A stretch of DNA of 22,999 nt, taken from Bacteroidota bacterium (GTDB lineage Bacteria > Bacteroidota > Ignavibacteria > UBA10030 > F1-140-MAGs086). The notes under the pieces were generated by a model. It searched no databases and was not told where the DNA came from. It saw nothing but the letters and a program-made list of their open reading frames with translations. The stretch covers positions 1-22,999 of the forward strand of contig SXSO01000129.1 of assembly GCA_005792205.1 (NCBI GenBank). Reading direction: 5' to 3'. A program made the translations under genes and the position numbers. Position 1 is the first letter of the stretch. Each line of letters opens with the position of its first letter. Shown one piece after another: positions 16,691 to 22,999 of the stretch.

Positions 16691-17713
16691 TCATTTATCA
16701 AAAAAAATTGGTTCACCAAATTTTGGAATTAAAAAATTTTCTTTTGAAATTTTTCTATTCAAAAGCGATTTTTCAAGTTCAATTATTGGTTCATCAATTG
16801 CATCATCGGCCAAAGAAAATGTTCCAAAATGCATCGCAATTGATTTTTTGGATTTCAAAATTATATGTGATTTTACTGCTTCATCTGGAGATATGTGGAT
16901 TTGTTCCATAAAAAATCTTGGTTTAAATGCTCCAATTGGAAGCAGTGAAACTTCAATATTTGGAAACCTATTTGCAATTTGTTCAAAGTGAATTCCAAAT
17001 CCTGTATCTCCTGCAAAATAAATTTTAATAGTATCAGAAATTATCATCCAACTTCCCCAAAGTGTTTCGTTCATATCTGTAAAACCACGTCCAGAAAAAT
17101 GCCGAGATGGAAGAAAATTTATTTTAAAATTTGATTTAATTTTTTTTTCTTCCCACCAATTCATAGCAATTACATTTTCAATACCTTCTTCTTTTAAAAA
17201 TAAATCAACTCCAAGTGGAACACAAAATGTTGGGTTAGAATGTACTTTCAATTTTTTCAATGTTTCAATATCAAGATGGTCATAATGATTGTGGCTTATT
17301 ACAACATAGTCAATCTTGGGCAAATCACTAAAATTAATTGCAGGAATTCTACATCGTTTTGGCCCAACGAAAGAAACTGGACTTGCTCTCTCACTCCAAA
17401 TTGGATCCGTTAAAATGTTTATTGAATCAAGTTGAATTAAAAAAGTTGAATGTCCAATAAAAGAAATTTGCAAATTTTTTGAAAATGAATTCGGTTTATA
17501 TTGTTTCACATCGTTTGTGTTACTTGGCCAATATCCATCGGTTGTTGTGAGTTTCCACACAATCAAATCCCAAAAACTTTTCATTTCAGTTTTTTCAAGA
17601 TTATGAAATTTTTCTCCATCAAAATTGCGAGACAATTTTCCATTGTAACTTGCAGCAGAAAAGCATCCCAAAAACAAAACTGAAAATGATAAACTTAAAA
17701 ATATCTTATTCAA
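16691..17713 (-). CDS. NAPE-PLD-like metallo-beta-lactamase-fold hydrolase, probable lipoprotein, TTG start
   Basis: A 340-residue protein of the metallo-beta-lactamase superfamily, closest in layout to NAPE-PLD/UlaG-like enzymes. Metal-binding residues are visible: HNHYDH (H141, H143, D145, H146), H205 in SRHFSGRG, D236 in AGDTG, and H295 in AMHFGTF. The GHSTFLIQ strand at 87-94 and LTDPIWSERASP at 101-112 are typical of this subgroup. The N-terminus MNKIFLSLSFSVLFLGC looks like a lipoprotein signal with the modified Cys at 17, although the position three before it is Phe rather than Leu. The start must be TTG at 17713: an in-frame TAG lies four codons upstream, and an AGGAG ribosome site sits 6 bases before the TTG. 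The start overlaps the end of fmt by 8 bp. The substrate is unknown; a phospholipid-like or lactone substrate is only a guess from the family. Confidence 0.87.
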   Translation of the reverse strand: MNKIFLSLSFSVLFLGCFSAASYNGKLSRNFDGEKFHNLEKTEMKSFWDLIVWKLTTTDGYWPSNTNDVKQYKPNSFSKNLQISFIGHSTFLIQLDSINILTDPIWSERASPVSFVGPKRCRIPAINFSDLPKIDYVVISHNHYDHLDIETLKKLKVHSNPTFCVPLGVDLFLKEEGIENVIAMNWWEEKKIKSNFKINFLPSRHFSGRGFTDMNETLWGSWMIISDTIKIYFAGDTGFGIHFEQIANRFPNIEVSLLPIGAFKPRFFMEQIHISPDEAVKSHIILKSKKSIAMHFGTFSLADDAIDEPIIELEKSLLNRKISKENFLIPKFGEPIFFDK

Positions 17714-18629
17714 ATTTTTCTCCTATTTCAATTTTATATCCTCTCAAAAAATTTTTTATTTCCATTTTACTTTTTCCTTCTTTTTGAATTTCTAAAATTT
17801 CAACTGCAAAATCATTTGCTGCAACAATCAACTTATTTTTATTTTCAACAACTGTTCCAAAAGAAAAACTAGTTTTAGTTTCAACAATTTTTGATTGTAA
17901 AATCTTCAACATATTTTTTTTATGAAAAGAAATTGCTGATGGCATTGGAGAAAGTCCTCTTATGAAGTTGTGAATTTCAAATGCTGATTTATTCCAATTG
18001 ATTTTACAATTATTTTTAAAAATTTTTGGAGCAGATGAAACTAAATTTTCATTTTGAATAAAAAGTTGAATTTTATTTTGAGCAATTAAATCAATTGTTT
18101 TTAATAACGTGTTTGCTCCAACTACGGAAAGTTTTTGATAAAGTGTTCCAAAATTATCTTCGTTTTCAATTGGAATTTTATTTTGCAAAATTATATTTCC
18201 CGTATCAACTTTTTCTTTGAGGAAAAATGTTGTAACTCCAGTTTCATTTTCTCCATTTATGATTGCCCAATTTATTGGCGCTGCCCCACGATACTTTGGA
18301 AGAAGCGATGCGTGAAGATTTATTGAACCAAATTTTGGAATTGAAAAAATTTCTTTTGGCAAAATTTTAAATGCAACAACAATAATCAAATCGGGATTTA
18401 ATGAATTTATTTGATGAATAAAATTTTCATCTTTTAAATTTTCAACTTGCAAAATTGGAAGAGAGTTTTCAATTGCAAATTTTTTAATTGGAGAAAAAAT
18501 TATTTTCTGTCCTCTTCCTTGTTTTTTATCGGGAACTGTTACAACAGATAAAATATCAAACTTATTTTCCATCAATGTTTTCAATGATGGAATCCCAAAT
18601 TCACTTGTTCCCATAAAAATAATTTTCAT
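17706..18629 (-). CDS. fmt: Methionyl-tRNA formyltransferase
   Basis: A 307-residue enzyme of usual family length. It formylates methionyl initiator tRNA using 10-formyl-tetrahydrofolate. The N-terminal domain begins MKIIFMGTSEFGIPSL. The catalytic set is conserved: N104 and H106 in SINLHASLLPKYRGAAPINW and D142 in EKVDTGNI. A C-terminal OB-like domain follows from about 205 and contains RGLSPMPSAI. The ATG overlaps the TGA of def (ATGA on the minus strand, 18626-18629), so the two are probably translationally coupled. The def-fmt pairing, product formation next to product removal, is common in bacteria. The 3' end overlaps the next gene's TTG start by 8 bp. Confidence 0.97.
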   Translation of the reverse strand: MKIIFMGTSEFGIPSLKTLMENKFDILSVVTVPDKKQGRGQKIIFSPIKKFAIENSLPILQVENLKDENFIHQINSLNPDLIIVVAFKILPKEIFSIPKFGSINLHASLLPKYRGAAPINWAIINGENETGVTTFFLKEKVDTGNIILQNKIPIENEDNFGTLYQKLSVVGANTLLKTIDLIAQNKIQLFIQNENLVSSAPKIFKNNCKINWNKSAFEIHNFIRGLSPMPSAISFHKKNMLKILQSKIVETKTSFSFGTVVENKNKLIVAANDFAVEILEIQKEGKSKMEIKNFLRGYKIEIGEKFE

Positions 18630-19186
18630 TTCTTTTTCACTTCTTCTTTTTTTGTAAATGTTTTGTAACTACATTTAAAATCTCCTTTTTCAATTTTTTT
18701 GAGTTCAGATTTTATATTTCTTTTTATTTCATTAGAAACTTTATCTATATATAATACACCATTTATATGATCAAACTCATGAAGTATCACACGAGCCAAA
18801 AATTCATTTGCTTCAATTTCATTATACTCCAAATTTATGTCTTGAAATTTTATTTTTATTTTTTCTGAACGAAGAACATTTGCTCTGATATTAGGAATAC
18901 TTAAACATCCTTCTTCCATTTCCCAACTTCCAGTTTCAAAAATTATTTCAGGATTCAAAAATACCATTGGTGTTATGTGTTTATATTCTTCCATTTCAGA
19001 TATATCAACAAGAAAAATTTTTTTTGCAACTCCAACTTGATTTGCAGCAATTCCAATTCCTTGCGATGCTTTCATTGTTTCAAACATATTTTTGATAAGC
19101 AACATGATTTTGTCATCTACTTTTACAACTTTCTTTGATTTTTCTCGTAAAACTTTTGTGCCAAATGTATAAATTGGTAATATCAT
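18626..19186 (-). CDS. def: Peptide deformylase
   Basis: A 186-residue metalloenzyme that removes the formyl group from nascent N-terminal methionine. All three family motifs are present: GIGIAANQVG at 43-52, EEGCLSIP at 91-98 with metal ligand C94, and HEFDH at 136-140 supplying H136, E137 and H140. A lysine-rich tail (about 155-186) extends past the catalytic core, as in many deformylases that contact the ribosome. The ATG overlaps the stop of the upstream NlpC/P60 gene (ATGA at 19183-19186) and the TGA overlaps the fmt ATG, placing it in the middle of a tight operon. Confidence 0.97.
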   Translation of the reverse strand: MILPIYTFGTKVLREKSKKVVKVDDKIMLLIKNMFETMKASQGIGIAANQVGVAKKIFLVDISEMEEYKHITPMVFLNPEIIFETGSWEMEEGCLSIPNIRANVLRSEKIKIKFQDINLEYNEIEANEFLARVILHEFDHINGVLYIDKVSNEIKRNIKSELKKIEKGDFKCSYKTFTKKEEVKKK

Positions 19187-19785
19187 TGATTTAAAATTCT
19201 TTTTGTCGTTATGTATGTTTTTTTATAATATGAACTTTCAAGCGAAGAAATTGTAACTCCAAATGAAACACTTGCGTGAGCAAATAAATTATCTTCAATA
19301 TAAATTCCAACATGCGAAGGAACTTCATTTGAAGTATTGAAAAAAATTAAATCTCCAAGTTTGATATTCTCCAGTTGAATTTCTATTCCCAATTGCATCT
19401 GCTCTTTTGTAGTTCGTGGAAGTGAAACTTGAAAAACATCGCTATAAATTCTTTTTACAAATGCTGAACAATCCATTCCATTTTTATCTTCTCCACCATA
19501 AACATAAGGAGTTCCCAAAAGTGAAATTATATTATCCGTCAATTCATCTTTTAAATTATTTTTTTGAATATTTTTTTTTGAAAAATCTGTTGTTTTAATT
19601 TTTTCAATATCAACTTTTTTATCATCATTTTGTATTTCCTCTTTATTTGGAGGTGCAAATCTGCTGTTTTTTTTTATAGTTTCTTTTCGTTTCTTTGTAC
19701 CAGTATAAAACCTTTTGCTTGTAGAAGCACATCCAAAAAGAAGCAATAAAAAGTAAATTAAAAATGTTTTGAAAAAAAATTTCAT
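19183..19785 (-). CDS. NlpC/P60-family lipoprotein (probable peptidoglycan endopeptidase)
   Basis: A roughly 200-residue lipoprotein. The ATG at 19785 is preferred over an in-frame TTG one codon upstream (19788); an AGGA box lies 9 bases before the ATG. The signal peptide ends in LLLLFGC, with the acylated Cys at residue 19. A charged Lys/Asn-rich linker (about 20-80) leads to the NlpC/P60 domain: LGTPYVYGGEDKNGMDCSAF with catalytic Cys (residue 106), SHVGIYI with His (158), and FAHAS with a second His (170). Such enzymes cut between gamma-D-Glu and diaminopimelate in cell-wall peptides and are usually held at the outer membrane. It heads the nlpC-def-fmt-hydrolase-spmA cluster and lies just downstream of the terminator behind rpoD. 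Confidence 0.92.
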   Translation of the reverse strand: MKFFFKTFLIYFLLLLFGCASTSKRFYTGTKKRKETIKKNSRFAPPNKEEIQNDDKKVDIEKIKTTDFSKKNIQKNNLKDELTDNIISLLGTPYVYGGEDKNGMDCSAFVKRIYSDVFQVSLPRTTKEQMQLGIEIQLENIKLGDLIFFNTSNEVPSHVGIYIEDNLFAHASVSFGVTISSLESSYYKKTYITTKRILNQ

Positions 19786-19806
19786 CAATATTTTTCCTAA
19801 AAATAA

Positions 19807-19838
19807 AAAAACCCTATCAAAGTTTAGATAGGGTTTTT
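19807..19838. terminator. Rho-independent terminator behind rpoD
   Basis: A perfect 12-bp stem (aaaaaccctatc at 19807-19818 with gatagggttttt at 19827-19838) encloses an 8-base loop (aaagttta). On the minus strand the stem ends in T residues and runs into more T-rich sequence (complement of 19801-19806). It follows the rpoD stop at 19855 by 16 bases and precedes the NlpC/P60 start by only about 20 bases. It therefore separates rpoD from the downstream cluster or attenuates read-through into it. Confidence 0.85.
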
Positions 19839-19854
19839 AAAATAAGTTTAAAAT

Positions 19855-20721
19855 TTATCCAAGATATGAACGTAAAAATTTACTCTTACTTGTGTGACGA
19901 AGGCGACGAACTGCTTTTTCTTTTATTTGACGAACTCTCTCTCTTGTCAAATTAAATTTTTCGCCAATCTCTTCAAGTGTAAATGGATGTTCAATTCCCA
20001 ATCCAAAAAATAGACGAACAATTTCCGCTTCTCTATCAGTAAGTTCTAACAATGCTTCTTCAATATCTTTAGACAAAGATTCCTTTATAACTATGTTATC
20101 AGGCATTGGAAACCTATCATCCTGTAACACATCCATCAACTTATTATCCTCACCTTGTACAAATGGAGCATCCATTGAAATATGACGACCAGAAATTTTC
20201 ATAGTATCTGCAACTTCAACCACAGACATATTTAATTCATCTGCGAGTTCAGTTGCACTTGGCTCTCTTTCATATTCTTGTTCTAGAATATTTAAAGTTT
20301 TGCTCAACTTATTCAATGCTCCAACTCTATTCAATGGAAGTCGCACAATTCTTGATTGTTCAGCAAGTGCTTGTAAAATAGATTGACGAATCCACCATAC
20401 AGCATAAGAAATAAATTTAAAACCCCTTTTTTCATCAAACCGTTTTGCTGCTTTTATCAAACCAATATTTCCTTCATTTATCAAATCTCCCAAAGCTAAT
20501 CCTTGATTCTGATATTGTTTTGCAACACTTACTACAAATCTAAGATTTGCTCTCGTAAGTTTTTCTATTCCTTTTTGTGCTTCAATTCCACCTCTTTTGA
20601 CTTGTTTAGCAAGTTCAATTTCCTCTTCTGGAGAAATCATTTCTTCTCTTCCAATTTCTTGGAGATATCTATCAAGAGAAAGTGTTTCGTTGCTGGAAAT
20701 CAATTTAGATGTTTGGCTCAT
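19855..20721 (-). CDS. rpoD: Primary RNA polymerase sigma factor, short Bacteroidota/Chlorobi type
   Basis: A 288-residue sigma-70 factor. Region 1.2 lies at about 16-44 (LDRYLQEIGREE). Region 2 lies at about 52-125, with NLRFVVSVAKQYQNQGL, the DLINEGNIGLIKAAKRFD core and the promoter-melting YAVWWIRQSI. Region 3 follows at about 130-200. Region 4 lies at about 225-280, with the LTDREAEIVRLFFGL and LTRERVRQIKEKAVRRLR helix-turn-helix. Region 1.1 and the non-conserved region are absent. This is normal for housekeeping sigma factors of Bacteroidota and relatives (about 286 aa), which are close to RpoD despite their small size. It is transcribed divergently from spmB and followed by a strong terminator, so it is probably a single-gene unit. 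Confidence 0.95.
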   Translation of the reverse strand: MSQTSKLISSNETLSLDRYLQEIGREEMISPEEEIELAKQVKRGGIEAQKGIEKLTRANLRFVVSVAKQYQNQGLALGDLINEGNIGLIKAAKRFDEKRGFKFISYAVWWIRQSILQALAEQSRIVRLPLNRVGALNKLSKTLNILEQEYEREPSATELADELNMSVVEVADTMKISGRHISMDAPFVQGEDNKLMDVLQDDRFPMPDNIVIKESLSKDIEEALLELTDREAEIVRLFFGLGIEHPFTLEEIGEKFNLTRERVRQIKEKAVRRLRHTSKSKFLRSYLG

Positions 20722-20746
20722 ATTTTTGTTGTTAGTTTTTCTTCTT

Positions 20747-20786
20747 AAAAAATTAGTTTCAAAAGTAACTAATTTTTTTTAGTTAC
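20747..20786. promoter_or_regulatory. Overlapping inverted repeats in the rpoD/spmB divergent region
   Basis: The 118-bp region between the divergent starts holds a perfect 12-bp inverted repeat (aaaaaattagtt at 20747-20758 and aactaatttttt at 20767-20778, 8-base spacer). A second repeat overlaps it (gtaacta at 20765-20771 and tagttac at 20780-20786). A further TTAGTT copy sits near 20732. The two pairings exclude each other. An operator, a leader hairpin or a terminator-like element are all possible; the sequence shows the symmetry but not the function. No promoter matching the Bacteroidota TAnnTTTG pattern was found here. Confidence 0.45.
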
Positions 20787-20839
20787 AAAAATCAAATTTT
20801 AGTTTTTCATTTTTCAGTTTAAATTCATATTTTTCGTTT

Positions 20840-21373
20840 ATGATTAGTGTTCTAGAAATTATTTCTGCAATGATAATTCCACTTCTAATTTTTTTTATTG
20901 TTGTATATGGAATAATAAAAAAAGTAAAGGTATATGAAACATTCATAGAAGGCGCAAAAGAAGGGTTTAATATCAGTATTAAAATTATTCCTTTTCTTGT
21001 TGCAATGCTTGTTGCAATCGGAATTTTCCGTTCAAGCGGAGCAATGGATTTTCTTACATATTTATTTTCTCCAATTACAAATTTGATTGGAATGCCACCT
21101 GAAGCACTTCCTGTAAGTTTGATAAGGCCACTTTCGGGAAGTGGGACACTTGGAATTGCATCAGAAATTATGAAAACTTATGGTCCAGATTCACTTATTG
21201 GAAGAATGGTTTCAGTAATTGTTGGAAGCGGAGAAACAACATTTTATGTGCTTGCTGTTTATTTTGGTTCTGTTGGAATCACAAAAACACGACATGCTGT
21301 TCCCGCAGGAATTATTGCTGATATTGTTGGAATACTTGTAAGTGTGTGGTTAGTGAATTGGATGTTTGGATAA
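20840..21373 (+). CDS. spmB: SpmB-like nucleoside-recognition (Gate) membrane protein
   Basis: A 177-residue membrane protein matching SpmB in length and signatures. It begins with a transmembrane helix (about 7-27). The motif YETFIEGAKEGFNISIKIIPFLVAML (key words at 32-57) and the RSSGAMDFL segment follow. Then come the LIRPLSGSGTLGI segment (94-106) and VIVGSGETTFYVLAVYFGSVGI (126-147), and a closing helix. It pairs in other genomes with SpmA, which here lies about 4 kb away on the opposite strand. The transport or sensing substrate of this family is not settled. The gene is divergent from rpoD and 89 bp upstream of comM on the same strand. Confidence 0.92.
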   Translation: MISVLEIISAMIIPLLIFFIVVYGIIKKVKVYETFIEGAKEGFNISIKIIPFLVAMLVAIGIFRSSGAMDFLTYLFSPITNLIGMPPEALPVSLIRPLSGSGTLGIASEIMKTYGPDSLIGRMVSVIVGSGETTFYVLAVYFGSVGITKTRHAVPAGIIADIVGILVSVWLVNWMFG

Positions 21374-21462
21374 ATTTTTAGTATGAAAAAAATCATAAGT
21401 TATTCAGAATATTTTGTAATGGAGAAATAACAGTTTTTTATTTTATCAATAATTGAACTCGT

Positions 21463-22995
21463 ATGCTATCAAAATTATTTTCTGCTGCTACATTTGGAAT
21501 AAAAGCTTTTTTTGTAGAAGTTGAAACACATTTAGAAGGAAATGTTCCAAATTTTTTTCTTGTTGGGCTTCCTGATAATGCTGTAAAAGAAAGCAGAGAA
21601 CGAGTTTCATCAGCAATAAAAAACTCTAATTTTCATTTTCCCGGAAAAAAAATTACAATTAATCTTGCTCCTGCTGACATAAAAAAAGAGGGCTCTGCAT
21701 ATGATTTGCCAATTGCAATTGGAATTTTATCAGCAAATGAAAATGTAAAAAAAGATAATCTACATAAGTTCATCATACTTGGAGAACTTGCACTTGATGG
21801 AAGTTTAAGACCAATTCATGGAGCACTTCCAATTGCACTTGAATCTCAAAAAAAAAATATATCAGGAATAATTCTTCCAAAACAAAATGCAAATGAAGCA
21901 GCAATGGTAGAAGGAATAAAGGTATACGGAGTTGAAAAATTATGTGACACCGTCGCATTTTTAAATGAGGAATTAGAAATAAAACCCACACAAGTTGATA
22001 GAAATAAAATTTTTTCAGTTTCATCTCGTTATCCTATAGATTTTTCAGATGTCAAAGGACAAGAAAACGTAAAGAGAGCATTGACAATTTCTGCTTCTGG
22101 AGGACATAATATAATTATGATTGGACCTCCTGGAAGTGGAAAAACAATGCTTGCAAAACGGCTTCCAACAATTCTTCCCGAACTTACTTTTGAAGAAGCA
22201 ATTCAAACAACAAAGATACATTCAATTGCAGGACTTCTTCCTGTAAATTCACCAATAATTGCAACTCGTCCATTTCGTTCGCCACACCATACAATTTCTG
22301 ATGCTGCACTTGTTGGTGGAGGTTCAATTCCAAGACCGGGGGAAATTTCGCTTGCTCATAATGGAGTTTTGTTTTTGGATGAACTTCCAGAATTTGCAAG
22401 AAATGTTTTAGAAGTTTTGCGACAACCTTTGGAAGATGGAAAAGTTACAATTTCTCGTTCTAAACTTTCTGTGGATTTTCCCGCAAACTTTATGCTTGTG
22501 TGTGCAATGAATCCTTGTCCTTGTGGAAATTTTTCTCACCCAACACAAACTTGTACTTGCACTCCTCAAATGATTCAACGATATATGGGAAAAATTTCTG
22601 GACCACTTTTGGATAGAATTGATTTACATATTGAAGTTCCAGTTGTGAAATTTCAAGAACTCACAGAAAAAAGAATTGGCGAAACTTCTGATGCAATTAG
22701 AAAAAAAGTAAATGAAGCAAGAAAAATACAACTTGAAAGATTTAAAGGAAAACAAATTTTTTCAAATTCTCAAATGCAATCAAAAGATATTCAACAATGG
22801 TGTAAACTTAATTCTGATGGAGAAAATTTATTGAAAAACGCAATGACAAAACTTGGACTTTCTGCTCGTGCATTTGATAGAATTCTAAAAGTTGCAAGAA
22901 CAATCGCAGATTTAGACAATTCTAAAGACATTCAAACAAACCATATAGGTGAAGCAATTCAATATAGAAGTTTAGATAGAAATTTTTGGATTTAA
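21463..22995 (+). CDS. comM: ComM/YifB-family Mg-chelatase-like AAA ATPase
   Basis: A 510-residue protein of full family length; its TAA stop is just inside the window. The N-terminal Lon-like (ChlI) domain spans about 1-170 (MLSKLFSAATFGIKAF, NLAPADIKKEGSAYDLPIA). The AAA core has Walker A GPPGSGKT at 221-228, Walker B LFLDEL at 303-308, and a conserved CPCGNF...CTCTP cysteine cluster (C352, C354, C364, C366) characteristic of YifB proteins. A C-terminal Mg-chelatase-like helical domain includes LGLSARAFDRILKVARTIADL. In naturally competent bacteria ComM is a hexameric branch-migration helicase that helps integrate foreign DNA. Whether this organism is competent cannot be judged; no other competence gene is present here. 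Confidence 0.95.
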   Translation: MLSKLFSAATFGIKAFFVEVETHLEGNVPNFFLVGLPDNAVKESRERVSSAIKNSNFHFPGKKITINLAPADIKKEGSAYDLPIAIGILSANENVKKDNLHKFIILGELALDGSLRPIHGALPIALESQKKNISGIILPKQNANEAAMVEGIKVYGVEKLCDTVAFLNEELEIKPTQVDRNKIFSVSSRYPIDFSDVKGQENVKRALTISASGGHNIIMIGPPGSGKTMLAKRLPTILPELTFEEAIQTTKIHSIAGLLPVNSPIIATRPFRSPHHTISDAALVGGGSIPRPGEISLAHNGVLFLDELPEFARNVLEVLRQPLEDGKVTISRSKLSVDFPANFMLVCAMNPCPCGNFSHPTQTCTCTPQMIQRYMGKISGPLLDRIDLHIEVPVVKFQELTEKRIGETSDAIRKKVNEARKIQLERFKGKQIFSNSQMQSKDIQQWCKLNSDGENLLKNAMTKLGLSARAFDRILKVARTIADLDNSKDIQTNHIGEAIQYRSLDRNFWI

Positions 22996-22999
22996 AATA

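Noticed and set aside
21382..21429. 15-codon open frame with ATG between spmB and comM
   Set aside because: It is too short, has no recognisable ribosome site and no support beyond an open frame.
21403..21443. gttatt/aataac pairing followed by a T-rich run after spmB, possible terminator
   Set aside because: The stem is only about 6 bp with a loop of more than 20 bases; too weak to call.

Overview
The window is a very AT-rich bacterial chromosome segment, probably from the Ignavibacteria/Kapabacteria side of the Bacteroidota-Chlorobi (FCB) group. Three large secreted proteins end in type A sorting domains of the type IX secretion system (T9SS), two with the YPNPFNP signature typical of that lineage and one with a YPSPFNA variant. 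The housekeeping sigma factor is the short (288 aa) form without region 1.1 seen in Bacteroidota/Chlorobi. TGA is used as an ordinary stop codon. The taxonomic call is an inference from these protein features.

Layout. (1) 1-3353, plus strand: the end of an outer-membrane beta-barrel gene, an ArsC/Spx-like thioredoxin-fold protein, and a secreted Asp-box (BNR/sortilin-like) propeller protein. (2) 3483-11914, minus strand: two giant tandem genes for secreted proteins. The upstream one carries two seven-repeat FG-GAP propellers with fibronectin-III-like domains. The downstream one carries a seven-bladed WD40 propeller, apparently inserted inside an IPT/TIG domain, followed by cadherin-like repeats. 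Both share an uncharacterised module of about 210-230 aa just before the sorting domain. (3) 12161-15721, plus strand: a 1186-aa flavin/iron-sulfur oxidoreductase that looks like the two subunits of Nfn (NADH-dependent ferredoxin:NADP oxidoreductase) fused into one chain with an extra N-terminal region. (4) 15739-20721, minus strand: rpoD, a bidirectional-looking terminator, then a tight nlpC/P60 - def - fmt - metallo-hydrolase - spmA cluster with overlapping genes. (5) 20840-22995, plus strand: spmB and a comM/yifB AAA ATPase.

How the genes work together. The first half is an accessory surface region: three different kinds of beta-propeller (Asp-box, WD40, FG-GAP), each on a T9SS cargo protein, beside an outer-membrane barrel. 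The second half is conserved core metabolism: electron transfer, N-terminal formyl-methionine processing (def/fmt), a primary sigma factor, cell-wall hydrolysis and DNA processing. I saw no rRNA, tRNA, CRISPR array, insertion sequence, integrase or phage gene. No intergenic stretch exceeds about 250 bases.

The most unusual signals are the nested WD40-in-TIG architecture, the shared unknown module, the fused Nfn-like enzyme, an SpmA with a large extra domain and unlinked from SpmB, and near-identical 282-bp tandem repeats within the WD40 gene.
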